This document shows, piece after piece, positions 28,743-37,845 of a DNA stretch of 64,000 nt. The translations under genes were made by a program, and so were the position numbers. Numbering within the stretch: position 1 is the stretch's first letter; each line of letters begins with the position of its first letter. This DNA is from Corynebacterium comes (GTDB taxonomy: Bacteria > Actinomycetota > Actinomycetes > Mycobacteriales > Mycobacteriaceae). Where the stretch lies: the NCBI RefSeq assembly GCF_009734405.1, contig NZ_CP046453.1:434001-498000 (forward strand), in the 5' to 3' direction. The notes below the pieces were generated by a model that saw only the letters and a list, made by a program, of their open reading frames with translations, had not been told where the DNA came from and made no database searches.

Positions 28743-29591
28743 ATGACCGGACGCAGGCTCAGTGCCCTCACCCTCGCGGTGGCCGTCACCGCCGGTTCCT
28801 TCGCCCTCGGTGCGGGACCCGCGGCGGCGCCCGCGGACGCCCGGACGGTGATCGGCGTGGTCACCGAGCAGGACATCTCCCGGATTGACCCCGACCGCAC
28901 CGTGGACCTGACCATCCGCAAGGCCAGGCCCAACCCCTACGACCAGCCGCCGCTGAGCTCGGAAGGCAAGCCGCTGGCACCCCTGGGCGGCTCCGTGTTC
29001 ACCGTCGCCCGCGTGAGCGGCGTCGACCTGACCACGCAGGCCGGCTGGGACGCCGCCCGGGGCATGACCCTGGCGCAGGCGCGTGACCGCGGCCTGGAGC
29101 CGGGTGTCACGGCCACCACCGACACGGAGGGCAGGGCCTACTTCACCGGCCTGCCGATCGGGTTGTACTACGTCACCGAGACCCCGCCGGACACCCCCGG
29201 CCAGCGCTACCCGGTCGCGGCACCCTTCCTGATCACCCTGCCGGTGGGCCATATCGACGGACATTCCTGGGCCTACACGGTGGAGATCGAGGCGAAGAAC
29301 GCCCCGGAACCCAGCAAGCCGATCATCGTGCTGCCCGTTCTACCCATCGTGGTGAAGCCGGGTTCGGGCTCCTCGATCCCCGGTGCGACGGCTACACCGG
29401 ACACACCGGCTCCGATCCATCCCGGGGACACTCCGGGCAAACCCGGTGGACCAGGCGAACCCGGTGCGCCAACACGAAAGCTACCCTCCCTCGCGTCGAC
29501 CGGCGCGTCCGTCCTGGGCGTGCTCGCCCTCGGCGCTGCACTCATCGGGGCGGGCCTCTTCCTGGTGCGTCGCAACCGCCGTCAGGCGTGA
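28743..29591 (+). CDS. Minor or base pilin with an LASTG sorting signal
   Basis: 282 residues, ATG five bases after the sortase stop. The signal peptide ends near PAAAPADA. A single CnaB-like domain follows (APLGGSVFTVARVSGV; TTDTEGRAYFTGLPIGLYYV then TETPPD with an E-box-like glutamate). A Pro/Gly-rich spacer (about 195-245) leads to LASTG (250-254), a hydrophobic segment and VRRNRRQA. Alanine at position 2 instead of proline departs from the two other pilins. LAxTG-type signals are known for some corynebacterial pilins and fit recognition by a housekeeping sortase, which would anchor the pilus base. That role is inferred. Confidence 0.82.
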   Translation: MTGRRLSALTLAVAVTAGSFALGAGPAAAPADARTVIGVVTEQDISRIDPDRTVDLTIRKARPNPYDQPPLSSEGKPLAPLGGSVFTVARVSGVDLTTQAGWDAARGMTLAQARDRGLEPGVTATTDTEGRAYFTGLPIGLYYVTETPPDTPGQRYPVAAPFLITLPVGHIDGHSWAYTVEIEAKNAPEPSKPIIVLPVLPIVVKPGSGSSIPGATATPDTPAPIHPGDTPGKPGGPGEPGAPTRKLPSLASTGASVLGVLALGAALIGAGLFLVRRNRRQA

Positions 29592-29607
29592 CCGGGCGGG
29601 GAGTCTC

Positions 29608-31200
29608 CTACTTCCCGGCCGCCAGGCGGATCGCATCGAGGAACTGTGAGTACTGCCCGCGAATCTCCAGGAGGGGTTGTTCCACCGTCTCCGCCGAGAT
29701 CTCCGAGACCTCTCTGCGCAGGGCACGACGGGTCCGCCACTTCACCGCGGATCCGATGGCCAGGCCGTGCACCGCGGTGAACATTCCCAGCGTGATGCCC
29801 AGCAACAGCCCACCGAGAATGAGCAGGGTGGGGATGGGCCAGCCCTCAACGTCAGGGATGATGTCATCCATCAGCGGGTACAGCACGCCCGGCAGGAACG
29901 CGGCCAGCAGATACCAGGCAACGCCGACCAGGGCCGCCAGCAGGGCAAGCCACTGGACCACGGTGAACACCCCCCACGCGCGGGAAGGCTGGGCGGGCAG
30001 CTCCGTTCGCGCGGCGGCGCGGTCCAGTTCCTCGGGCAAGGTATCGATGATGGACTCCGTGCGGTCGACGACGGCGCTGGTCCAGCGGTCGGGCAGCCCT
30101 GCGCTCACTTCGGCGGCGTAACCCCGCACGCCGCGGTTGGCCACCGCCCGGCTGGAGGCGTCGAGCGTGGGCATGGAGGAGCGGTGCACACCGGTCTTGT
30201 CGGCTTCCTCGCGCAGGCCCAGGCGTTTCAGAGGATCGGGTCGCAGGCGCAGCAACCATGAGGTGAGCAGCCAGCCGGTCTTCTGCCCCAGGCGCTTGCG
30301 GTAGGCGGCGGCGGTGATGTCGGCGAGGCGGTCGGAGCCGGCGGCGTCGGAAAGCAGGTCGTCCATCCACTCCTTGGCGGAGGAGGGGACCTCCTTCAGT
30401 CCCTTCTGCCCGGCCCAGGGGGCGGTGACGGTGGCGATGTCGGCCTCGATACGCGCCGTCTGGGCGGAGTGGGCGGCCGCGATCCGGGCGATGGCCGAGC
30501 GCAGCTCATCGATGCCGAAACGCGTTCGGGCGGAGGTGGTGATGACGGAGACCTTCTGCAGGCCGTCATCCTTGAGCAGCTGTTCCAGGGAGCGGCCCAC
30601 CACCTTCCGGTCTGTTTCGGAGAGCCGGTCGGATTTGTTCAGCACCGCCAGGGTGACTGCGCTGTGGGAGGCGTGGGGGCGGATGAAATGGTCATGGATG
30701 ATGCTGTCGGCGTATTTCTCGGGGTCGGTCACCCACACCAGGACGTCCACCTGGCCGGCGAGCCGCGTGGCGATCTCCCGGTGGACCGGTTCGACGGAGT
30801 CGAAATCGGGCAGATCCAGCAGGATCAGCGGGCCCGCGTCGGGGGCGAACTCGCCGGTGCGGTTGCGGCGGTCCTCCACCTTGAGCCAGTCGAGGAGTTC
30901 CTCCGAGCCGACCGGATCCCACACCGCCGCCAGGGGAGAGGAGGTGGTGGGACGACGGGCGGCGGTCCTGCCCAGGTCCTCGCCTACGACGGCGTTGAAC
31001 AGCGAGGTCTTGCCGGAGCCGGTGGCGCCGAAGAAACCCACCACCGTGTGCTCGCCGGACAGTCTCCGTCGCTCGCCGGCGGCGTCGGCCACCCGTGCCA
31101 GGGCGGCGTGCTCAGCGGGGGAGAGGCGGGCACCACCCAGTGCGGCGGCCTCGTCCAGTGCGACGAGACGCTCCGTCAATGAGGCCTTCTTGCTGAACAT
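29608..31200 (-). CDS. Dynamin-like membrane GTPase (YfjP-type), second of a pair
   Basis: 530 residues from the ATG at 31200 (AAAGGG site). P-loop GATGSGKTS at 58-66; G3 region ILLDLPDFDS; G4 NKSD. The C-terminal third has two long hydrophobic hairpins (VVQWLALLAALVGVAWYLLA; PTLLILGGLLLGITLGMF) and ends in a helical tail, so the protein is probably a membrane-associated GTPase of the dynamin superfamily rather than a transporter. The upstream partner gene ends four bases before this start, so they form a unit. Such pairs are known in actinobacteria for membrane remodelling or stress; the specific role here is unknown. It converges on the pilus cluster with 16 bases between stops. Confidence 0.72.
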   Translation of the reverse strand: MFSKKASLTERLVALDEAAALGGARLSPAEHAALARVADAAGERRRLSGEHTVVGFFGATGSGKTSLFNAVVGEDLGRTAARRPTTSSPLAAVWDPVGSEELLDWLKVEDRRNRTGEFAPDAGPLILLDLPDFDSVEPVHREIATRLAGQVDVLVWVTDPEKYADSIIHDHFIRPHASHSAVTLAVLNKSDRLSETDRKVVGRSLEQLLKDDGLQKVSVITTSARTRFGIDELRSAIARIAAAHSAQTARIEADIATVTAPWAGQKGLKEVPSSAKEWMDDLLSDAAGSDRLADITAAAYRKRLGQKTGWLLTSWLLRLRPDPLKRLGLREEADKTGVHRSSMPTLDASSRAVANRGVRGYAAEVSAGLPDRWTSAVVDRTESIIDTLPEELDRAAARTELPAQPSRAWGVFTVVQWLALLAALVGVAWYLLAAFLPGVLYPLMDDIIPDVEGWPIPTLLILGGLLLGITLGMFTAVHGLAIGSAVKWRTRRALRREVSEISAETVEQPLLEIRGQYSQFLDAIRLAAGK

Positions 31201-31204
31201 CCCT

Positions 31205-32893
31205 TTAAGCCCCCGTCTGCTTCCGCACGTCACGCTCGGCGGCCTCGGTGGCCTCCCGCAGCTCTTTCGCCGAGGTGCCGCGGGTCAGTTCCCCGGTGAC
31301 TGCCGTGTAGCGGGCGCGCTCCCGGGTGAAGAGTGCCTCGACGCGTGTGTTCAGGTCCTCGCGGGCCTGCCGGGCCATGCGGCGGACGGTGTCCTCGCCG
31401 AAGACGGTCTCCAGCATCTTCTGCCCGACGACCGCGGAACCGCCGGCGATGGCGATCTCCCCTCCCGTCAGACCTGCGGTGGAGGCGAAGACGACGAGCA
31501 TCAGCGCCACGGTGATCACGTTCAGACCCAGCGACATGATGCGGGCGCGCTTGCGCTTGTCACCCGCGGTCGCCTGAATCGATTCGACGAGCCCGGCCTG
31601 CCACTGGCGGACCAGCTCGGCGGCCTGCTCGTTGATCTCCGGGTCGGCGTGCGCGAGTGAGGGATCGGCGGCGGCACGTAGCTCCGGGGCCACCGAACCG
31701 AGGTGCAGCCAGGTGCGGGTGGCGGCGGTCTCCGCGGCATCGACGACCACGGCGTGCAGGCCGGCCTCGATCTCCGTCTCCACCTCGCGTACGGGGGCGG
31801 GGCGGCCGGTGAAGAAACTGCCGAGGCGTCCCACCGCGATGGAGTACCAACGCTCGATGGAACGGAACGCATCCGAGGTGCCCACGAAGTCCTGCCACCG
31901 CTGCAGCACCTCCTTGCGCAGCAGGTTGCCGTCACTGGTGGCGTCGATGACCTGTTCCCGGGCACGCTCGTAGGTGTCGTCGAAGGCCTCGCCCAGCCGG
32001 GCACCGAACTCCTCCAGACGCTGGCGCTCCTGGGCCAGCCGTTCCACCCGTTCGCTGACGCTGCCCAGCGCACCCTGCACGGTCTTCGCCGCCATGGAGC
32101 GGCGGGCGGCGGCGTCCTCGGCCAGGTGGTGCAGGTGCCGGCGCAGCGGCGCGATCTCCTCCGCCGGCAGCAGGCCCTCGACCTGTCCGACGTCGGGGAC
32201 GGTGAACAGGGTGGCATCCCCCAGGCCCGCCTCTGCCATCATGCGGCGCAGGTCATCGGGCACCGTCGCCAGGGCGTCCTCGTCGACACGGTTGAGCACG
32301 ACGATCACCTCGATGTCGCGTCCGGCCGCGTCATGCAGGAAGTTCCACACCAGCTGATCGGCGTAGCGCGAGGGGGTGGTCACGAAGACCCAGAGGTCGG
32401 CGGCGGCCAGCAGCTGCGAGGCCAGCGCCCGGTTGCGGTCGTCGATGGAATCGAAGTCGGGGGCGTCGAGAAGCGCCAGGCCGGGGCTGACCGCCTCCGA
32501 GGCGACGGTGCGCAGTGAGGTCGCCGAAGGATTGGACCGCGCCTCGCCCTGCTCGCGGGCCAGACCGGGGAGAACGTGGCTGGAGTTGAACCACTCGGAA
32601 TCGCCCGGGTTGGCCACCAGCACCGGCTGTCGGGTCGTCGGGCGGATGACCCCGGAGGTGGAGACCTGCCGACCCACGATGGCGTTCACGAGCGTCGATT
32701 TGCCACTGCCCGTCGAACCGCCGACGACGGCCAGCAGGGGGGCGTCGATGTTGGCCAGGCGCGGCAGGATGTAGTCGTCGATCTGGTCGACCACCGAGTG
32801 CGCCTCGGTCGCGGCGGACGGGTTCGTGGCGAACTCGGTCGCCGCCACCGCATCTCGCAGGCGGACCACGGAACCCAGCGTTGTCTCGATCAC
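31205..32893 (-). CDS. Dynamin-like membrane GTPase, first of a pair
   Basis: 562 residues. P-loop [10 protein letters not shown] (58-67), G3 region [14 protein letters not shown] and G4 NRVD. The middle is helical with Glu/Arg-rich stretches ([20 protein letters not shown]). A hydrophobic hairpin lies near residues 455-495 ([20 protein letters not shown]), followed by a basic helical end. It shares the unusual DxPDFDS G3 sequence with its partner, in place of the usual DxxG, which suggests a heteromeric pair. It starts 248 bases from rplN, divergently. It is often misannotated as an ABC transporter because of the P-loop; no ABC signature is present. Confidence 0.74.
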   Translation of the reverse strand: MIETTLGSVVRLRDAVAATEFATNPSAATEAHSVVDQIDDYILPRLANIDAPLLAVVGGSTGSGKSTLVNAIVGRQVSTSGVIRPTTRQPVLVANPGDSEWFNSSHVLPGLAREQGEARSNPSATSLRTVASEAVSPGLALLDAPDFDSIDDRNRALASQLLAAADLWVFVTTPSRYADQLVWNFLHDAAGRDIEVIVVLNRVDEDALATVPDDLRRMMAEAGLGDATLFTVPDVGQVEGLLPAEEIAPLRRHLHHLAEDAAARRSMAAKTVQGALGSVSERVERLAQERQRLEEFGARLGEAFDDTYERAREQVIDATSDGNLLRKEVLQRWQDFVGTSDAFRSIERWYSIAVGRLGSFFTGRPAPVREVETEIEAGLHAVVVDAAETAATRTWLHLGSVAPELRAAADPSLAHADPEINEQAAELVRQWQAGLVESIQATAGDKRKRARIMSLGLNVITVALMLVVFASTAGLTGGEIAIAGGSAVVGQKMLETVFGEDTVRRMARQAREDLNTRVEALFTRERARYTAVTGELTRGTSAKELREATEAAERDVRKQTGA

Positions 32894-32953
32894 ATCTTCA
32901 TTGTTGCACGCGTGGTACGCGCGGGTTCGGGCATTTGGATTCTGGCCTGCGGA

Positions 32954-32959
32954 TATGGT
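32954..32959 (+). promoter_or_regulatory. Possible -10 box for rplN-rplX-rplE
   Basis: TATGGT in the context GGATATGGTT, 183 bases before rplN. It fits TAnnnT, but no good -35 hexamer is found at 16-18 bases. Because the S10 operon terminates upstream and the neighbouring gene is divergent, a promoter must exist in 32894-33141. Confidence 0.35.
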
Positions 32960-33141
32960 TCACTGTTCAAGTTGACCATGTTGGTCGGTGGAGCGGTTGG
33001 TTTTCCGGACACTCCGCCGAGACCCTTCGGCCGCCTTCAGTAGGCGAGTTCGTCGATGAGCGTGGGAAACAAGATACATCAGACCAGGTGCGTCCAGGCC
33101 GGAAATCTGGCGCACATCAATCCAGGTCAAGGAGACCCATC

Positions 33142-33510
33142 GTGATCCAGCAGGAATCGCGTCTCAAGATCGCCGACAACACCGGTGCACGGGAAATTCT
33201 GTGCATCCGCGTTCTCGGCGGTTCTGGTCGACGCTTTGCTGGCATTGGCGACACCATCGTCGCCACTGTCAAGGAAGCCGCCCCGGGCGGCAACGTGAAG
33301 GCCGGCGAAGTTGTCAAGGCCGTCATCGTCCGCACCAAGAAGGAAACCCGTCGTACGGACGGCTCCTACATCCGTTTCGATGAGAACGCAGCCGTCCTCA
33401 TCAAGACCGACAACGAGCCCCGCGGCACCCGCATCTTCGGCCCCGTCGCACGTGAACTGCGCGACAAGAAGTTCATGAAGATCGTGTCGCTTGCACCGGA
33501 GGTGATCTAG
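33142..33510 (+). CDS. rplN: 50S ribosomal protein L14
   Basis: 122-residue L14, part of intersubunit bridges. The GTG at 33142, with AAGGAGA upstream, gives [20 protein letters not shown], the canonical start; the longer upstream frame is discarded. [20 protein letters not shown] and [20 protein letters not shown] are intact. First gene of the displaced spc segment. Confidence 0.98.
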   Translation: MIQQESRLKIADNTGAREILCIRVLGGSGRRFAGIGDTIVATVKEAAPGGNVKAGEVVKAVIVRTKKETRRTDGSYIRFDENAAVLIKTDNEPRGTRIFGPVARELRDKKFMKIVSLAPEVI

Positions 33511-33825
33511 TTGAAGATTCACAAGGGCGATATGGTCCTCGTCATCTCTGGCCCCGATAAGGGCGTCAAGGGCAAGGTCATCCAGGCGTTCCCGAAGACC
33601 GAGAAGGTCCTCGTCGAGGGCGTCAACCGCATCAAGAAGCACGTCGCCGACTCCTCTCAGGAGCGTGGCGCACAGTCCGGCGGAATCGTCACTCAGGAGG
33701 CCCCGATCCACGTCTCCAACGTGATGGTCCTCGACTCTGAGGGCACCCCGACCCGCGTCGGCTACCGCTTCGACGAAAACGGCAAGAAGGTCCGTGTTTC
33801 GCGCCGTAACGGGAAGGACATCTAA
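33511..33825 (+). CDS. rplX: 50S ribosomal protein L24
   Basis: 104-residue L24, an assembly initiator. It starts with TTG immediately after the rplN stop, a rare start codon in this window, giving [20 protein letters not shown], the KOW motif. [14 protein letters not shown] and the [13 protein letters not shown] end match the family. Direct abutment suggests coupled translation. Confidence 0.97.
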   Translation: MKIHKGDMVLVISGPDKGVKGKVIQAFPKTEKVLVEGVNRIKKHVADSSQERGAQSGGIVTQEAPIHVSNVMVLDSEGTPTRVGYRFDENGKKVRVSRRNGKDI

Positions 33826-33827
33826 GC

Positions 33828-34382
33828 ATGAGCGAGAACTACACCCCGCGTCTGAAGACCCGCTACCGCGAGGAAATCCGCAACAATCTCAACGAAGAGC
33901 TCGGCTTCGACAACGTCATGCAGATCCCCGGCGTGACCAAGGTCGTCGTCAACATGGGTGTCGGCGACGCCGCCCGTGACTCCAAGCTGATCAACGGCGC
34001 CCTCGAGGACCTGACGCTGATCACCGGTCAGAAGCCGCAGCTGCGCCGCGCCAAGACCTCCATCGCGAACTTCAAGCTGCGTGAGGGCATGCCGATCGGC
34101 GCCCGCGTCACCCTGCGTGGAGATCGCATGTGGGAGTTCCTGGACCGTCTGCTGACCGTGGCTCTGCCGCGTATCCGTGACTTCCGTGGTCTCTCCGACC
34201 AGCAGTTCGACGGCCACGGCAACTACACCTTCGGCCTCACCGAGCAGACCATGTTCTACGAGATCGACGTCGACAAGATTGACCGCCCCCGTGGTATGGA
34301 CATCACCGTCGTCACCACCGCCACCAACAACGACGAGGGTCGTGCCCTGCTCCGCGAGCTGGGTTTCCCCTTCAAGAAGTAG
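33828..34382 (+). CDS. rplE: 50S ribosomal protein L5
   Basis: 184-residue L5, which binds 5S rRNA and contacts the P-site tRNA. Contains [40 protein letters not shown] and [20 protein letters not shown]. It is followed by a strong terminator, and rpsN (S14), which follows rplE in many bacteria, is not here. Confidence 0.99.
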   Translation: MSENYTPRLKTRYREEIRNNLNEELGFDNVMQIPGVTKVVVNMGVGDAARDSKLINGALEDLTLITGQKPQLRRAKTSIANFKLREGMPIGARVTLRGDRMWEFLDRLLTVALPRIRDFRGLSDQQFDGHGNYTFGLTEQTMFYEIDVDKIDRPRGMDITVVTTATNNDEGRALLRELGFPFKK

Positions 34383-34419
34383 GTAGCTCACCGACGCCCG
34401 ACTTCGGTCGACGTCGAGT

Positions 34420-34460
34420 GAACACCCCCACCGAGATTTTCTCGGTGGGGGTGTTCTTCG
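34420..34460. terminator. Strong bidirectional terminator between rplE and the acetyltransferase gene
   Basis: A perfect 17-base stem (34420-34436 with 34440-34456; GAACACCCCC at the foot and a TTT loop) followed by TTCG. Placed between converging genes, it can end transcripts from both sides. Confidence 0.92.
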
Positions 34461-34482
34461 TCTCCGGGTGCCGCGGGGCTGA

Positions 34483-34767
34483 TCAGGGTTCGACGACCAT
34501 GTCGAGGAACCGGGGGTGCTGGTTGAGGAAGGAACGCACCGCCGGGCAGCTGATCAGCACGTTGAGTTCGCGCCGGTGGATGTCCTCGAACGCATGCAGC
34601 GCCAGGTCCGCGGCCATGCCCTGACCGGAGAACTGCTCCGAGATCTCGGTGCGCGCCAGGTCGATGGTCCCGGTGACCTGGAGGTAGTTGAGGAAGCCGG
34701 CCTCCTGTCCGTTCACAGTCAGCACATAGCGGTGGTGGGGGGTGTCGTTGTGGATGGCGTGGGACAT
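34483..34767 (-). CDS. Small GNAT-type N-acetyltransferase (COG2388-like)
   Basis: 94 residues. The compact form matches the short YidJ/COG2388-like branch: a strand pair (RYVLTVNGQEAGFLNYLQVT), IDLARTEISEQFSGQGMAAD as the acetyl-CoA loop region (GQGMA in place of the usual R/Q-x-x-G-x-G/A), then NVLISCPAVRSFLNQHPRF with the conserved C-P-F/V-like element. The substrate is unknown. It is separated from the transporter gene by 83 bases and converges on rplE. Confidence 0.72.
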   Translation of the reverse strand: MSHAIHNDTPHHRYVLTVNGQEAGFLNYLQVTGTIDLARTEISEQFSGQGMAADLALHAFEDIHRRELNVLISCPAVRSFLNQHPRFLDMVVEP

Positions 34768-34850
34768 CTCGGTGACTCCAAGGCAGGGGTGCGGTTTCAG
34801 GTGACAGGGTACCTTCCTTCCGCCCCGCCGGGGAGTTGAAGAGCAGGTGG

Positions 34851-36329
34851 CTACTTCCTGTCGGCGGTCTCCTTGCCCGCGCTGTCGGGGATGAACAGGA
34901 TGATGGAGGCCAGGGCGATCAGGCCCATGATGAGGTTCGCGGCGAGTCCGACCATGCCCGCCTCGCGGATCGCCACATTGTCCTGGCGGCCGACGAAGTC
35001 GACGGCCTCGCCGACGATCTCCAGTCCGCCCTCCTGCAGGGCGGTGAAGAGAGCCGCGGAGATGGCCACGCCGAAAGCCGCGCCCAGGGACGACGCCATC
35101 TTGTAGATGCCCGAACCGGAACCGGCCTGATCCTCCGGCAGGGAGGACAGTGCCGCGTCGGTGGAGGGGGTGGCGTAGAACGCCAGGCCCAGGCCGAACA
35201 GGGAGTACGCGATGATGGCGAGGATCTGGTAGGTGCCCTGCATCACGTTGGTGGCCATGAGCATGAGGATGGACACCAGCACGATGAGCGTGCCCCAGAT
35301 CATCGGTTTCTTCGCGCCGAACTTCTGCAGCAGTTTCTCACCCACCCGGATGAACGCGATGATGAAGATCGCGTAGCCGAGGGTCAGATAACCCGCGTTC
35401 GCGGCTGACAGGCCGCCTGCGCCCTGCAGGACCCAGAGGGAGACGGCGAGGGTGCCGGCGGTGGCGTTGAGGAGAAAGTTCGAGATGGTGGCGCCGGTGA
35501 ACACCATGTTCCTGAACAGGCCGAAGTTGACGAACGGAGCGGAGACCCTCTGCTCGTTACGGATGAAGAACGTCAGGGCGATGATGAACAGTGCAACCAG
35601 ACCCCAGGTGATCATGCTGGTCCAGCCGATCCCGGAGCCCTGGGTGACCACGATCTGCAGCGCGATCATGGCGATGGCGAAGGAGATGATGCCGGACCAG
35701 TCGGTGCGGGTGGTGGAACCGGCGGCCGGGGCGGATTCAGGGATGTGGCGCATGAGCAGGATCGACACCACAGAGACGACCGCGCTGATGATGAAGATGG
35801 AGCGCCAGCCCAGCACGGTGGAGGCCATGAAACCGCCGAAGATGGAACACAGTCCGGAACCGCCCCAGGAACCGATCGACCACATGGAGACGGCGCGCTG
35901 TCGGTCTTTGCCCTCCCAGTAGGTCTTCACCAGTGCCATCGTCGCCGGCATGATGCAGGCGGCGGACAGACCCTGGAGGATGCGACCGAGCAGAACGAGC
36001 GGGGTGGCGAGCCCGCCGAAGGCCAGGGCGATCATCAGGGAACCGACGATGCTGAGGATGTTGCCGATCATGGCGATCTTCACGCGCCCGATCCGGTCGG
36101 CCAGGCCACCGGCGACGACGATGAAGATGCCGGAGAACAGTGCGGCCAGGGCGATGGCGATATTCATCGTGGACATCGGCATGCCCATGTCCTCGGCCAT
36201 CACCGGGCCGATGTTGAGGGTGGTCTGCGCGAACAACCAGAACGTGACGACGGCGAGGACGATGCCCAGCAGCGCCTTGTCATCACCCTTGAAGGTGTTC
36301 GTGCGGGGAACTGCAGCTGTAGTGGTCAT
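34851..36329 (-). CDS. MFS transporter, DHA2 (14-TM drug:H+ antiporter-2) type
   Basis: 492 residues from the ATG at 36329; a longer open frame upstream runs across the amidohydrolase gene. Fourteen hydrophobic segments can be counted. The MFS loop 2-3 motif GGLADRIGRVKIAMIGN is present, and GRILQGLSAACIMPATMALV matches the motif C region typical of antiporters. The substrate cannot be told. The gene starts five bases after the stop of an M20D amidohydrolase, suggesting linked function such as uptake or export of the hydrolase substrate or product. Confidence 0.85.
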   Translation of the reverse strand: MTTTAAVPRTNTFKGDDKALLGIVLAVVTFWLFAQTTLNIGPVMAEDMGMPMSTMNIAIALAALFSGIFIVVAGGLADRIGRVKIAMIGNILSIVGSLMIALAFGGLATPLVLLGRILQGLSAACIMPATMALVKTYWEGKDRQRAVSMWSIGSWGGSGLCSIFGGFMASTVLGWRSIFIISAVVSVVSILLMRHIPESAPAAGSTTRTDWSGIISFAIAMIALQIVVTQGSGIGWTSMITWGLVALFIIALTFFIRNEQRVSAPFVNFGLFRNMVFTGATISNFLLNATAGTLAVSLWVLQGAGGLSAANAGYLTLGYAIFIIAFIRVGEKLLQKFGAKKPMIWGTLIVLVSILMLMATNVMQGTYQILAIIAYSLFGLGLAFYATPSTDAALSSLPEDQAGSGSGIYKMASSLGAAFGVAISAALFTALQEGGLEIVGEAVDFVGRQDNVAIREAGMVGLAANLIMGLIALASIILFIPDSAGKETADRK

Positions 36330-36334
36330 GGCGG

Positions 36335-37576
36335 TTACGTGTCCTTCGTGGTCAGCCAGGCGGCGGCCGCAACGACGGCGGCCTGCACACCAAGGTCGAG
36401 GGTGGGCTGGAGGTCCGGGGCGAAAGCCGGGTTGTGGTTGCCCGGGGCATTGGCCATGTCGGCGAATCCGCCGATGCCCCAGTAGGTGTACGGCACGCCC
36501 AGTGCGTCCGGGATGATCGAAAAATCCTCGGAGGCGGGCACGGGCGTCAGGTCGAGGGACTTCTCCCCGAAGTAGGCGTCGAAGGCGCCGCGGACCGCGG
36601 CGGTGACGTCGACGTTGTTGTCCGTCAACGGGTAGGCGTCGTAGTAGGTGAATTCCGGGTCCTGCGGACTCCGGGCGGCGGCGCACTCCTGACGAATGAT
36701 CCGCTCGATCGCCTCGTGGATGTGCTTCTCGACGTCGCTGTTGTAAGCCCGCGTGTTGATCAGCAGTTCCGCCGACGCGGGGATGATGTTCGACTTTGTT
36801 CCGGCATGGATCGCGCCGACCGTGACCACCGCCGTCTCCCGGGCCGCGACCTCACGTGACACGATCGTCTGCAGCCGCATGACGATGGCCGAGGCGAGCA
36901 CCACCGGGTCGACGCCGAGCTCCGGCATGGAACCGTGCGACCCTTTGCCGTGGACGACCACCCTGATGGAGGCGGCTGCCGACAGCACCGGGCCGGCGGT
37001 GGTGGCCACGGCGCCGCCCGGGACGGAGGCCAGCACATGCTGGCCGAGGTAGACGTCCGGCTTCGGCATGGCCTCGGCGATGCCGCTCTCCACCATGTCC
37101 CGGGCGCCGGCGGCGGTCTCCTCGGCGGGCTGGAAGACACCGATGAAGGTGCCCTGCCACGCGTCGCGGTGCTGCTGGAACGCCAGACACGCGCCGAGCA
37201 GTCCCATGATGTGGAAGTCGTGCCCGCAGGCGTGGGCCACCGGGGTTTCCTCGCCAGTGGCTTCGTTGACCTGGGTGGCTGTGGAGGCGTAGGGCTTGCC
37301 GGAAACCTCCCGGACGGGGAGGCCGTCGATGTCACCACGCATGGCGACGACGGGGCCTGCCCCGTTCTCGATCACGGCGACCAGCCCGGTCCGGCCCACC
37401 GGGCGGACGTCGACACCGGCCGCCTCGAGTTCAGCCCTGATGCGTGCGGAGGTCTCATCCTCCTGCATCGACAGTTCGGGGGTTCGATGGAAGTGTTCGT
37501 ACAGATCCTCGCGGGCGGGGCGGGTCGAATCCAGGTCGCTCAGGAGGGTGGAGACTGCTTCAAGGTTCAGGGTCAT
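36335..37576 (-). CDS. M20D-family amidohydrolase / aminoacylase
   Basis: 413 residues. Metal-binding signature PVAHACGHDFHIMGLLGA (His, Asp, His) and the catalytic FQPAEETAAGARDMV (paired Glu), plus SHGSMPELGVDPV in the dimerisation domain and EDFSIIPDALGVPYTYW near the C-terminus. The family hydrolyses N-acyl or N-acetyl amino acids and related amides. Skin corynebacteria use such enzymes to cleave N-acyl-glutamine odour precursors, one possible role; peptidoglycan or indole-3-acetyl conjugates are alternatives. It is in an operon with the DHA2 transporter. Confidence 0.85.
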   Translation of the reverse strand: MTLNLEAVSTLLSDLDSTRPAREDLYEHFHRTPELSMQEDETSARIRAELEAAGVDVRPVGRTGLVAVIENGAGPVVAMRGDIDGLPVREVSGKPYASTATQVNEATGEETPVAHACGHDFHIMGLLGACLAFQQHRDAWQGTFIGVFQPAEETAAGARDMVESGIAEAMPKPDVYLGQHVLASVPGGAVATTAGPVLSAAASIRVVVHGKGSHGSMPELGVDPVVLASAIVMRLQTIVSREVAARETAVVTVGAIHAGTKSNIIPASAELLINTRAYNSDVEKHIHEAIERIIRQECAAARSPQDPEFTYYDAYPLTDNNVDVTAAVRGAFDAYFGEKSLDLTPVPASEDFSIIPDALGVPYTYWGIGGFADMANAPGNHNPAFAPDLQPTLDLGVQAAVVAAAAWLTTKDT

Positions 37577-37681
37577 TGTGGCAGGTGTCCTGTTCTCAGG
37601 GCCGGCCCGAGGACGACTGACTGCACCGGGTCGACGCGACGGTCATGGTGCGGAATCGGTCCGACTGAGCACTGCTGGGGG

Positions 37682-37710
37682 ACCTGAGCCACTCCACGCT
37701 TCTCTGTCAA
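37682..37710 (-). promoter_or_regulatory. Possible promoter of the amidohydrolase-MFS operon
   Basis: On the minus strand a perfect TTGACA (37710-37705) is followed after 17 bases by TCAGGT (37687-37682). The -10 box is weak, so the call rests on the -35 box and spacing. Confidence 0.35.
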
Positions 37711-37845
37711 TATGTGACGCTATCCAGCCTATTCCTCCTCCCGTCGCTGCACCAGGTCAAGCGGCAAAATCAGGCACGCCACATCAGGCGGCGCCCGGCC
37801 CCGACGGCGACACGAAGGGGCGTCGACAAGCATGCGGGAAGGTCC

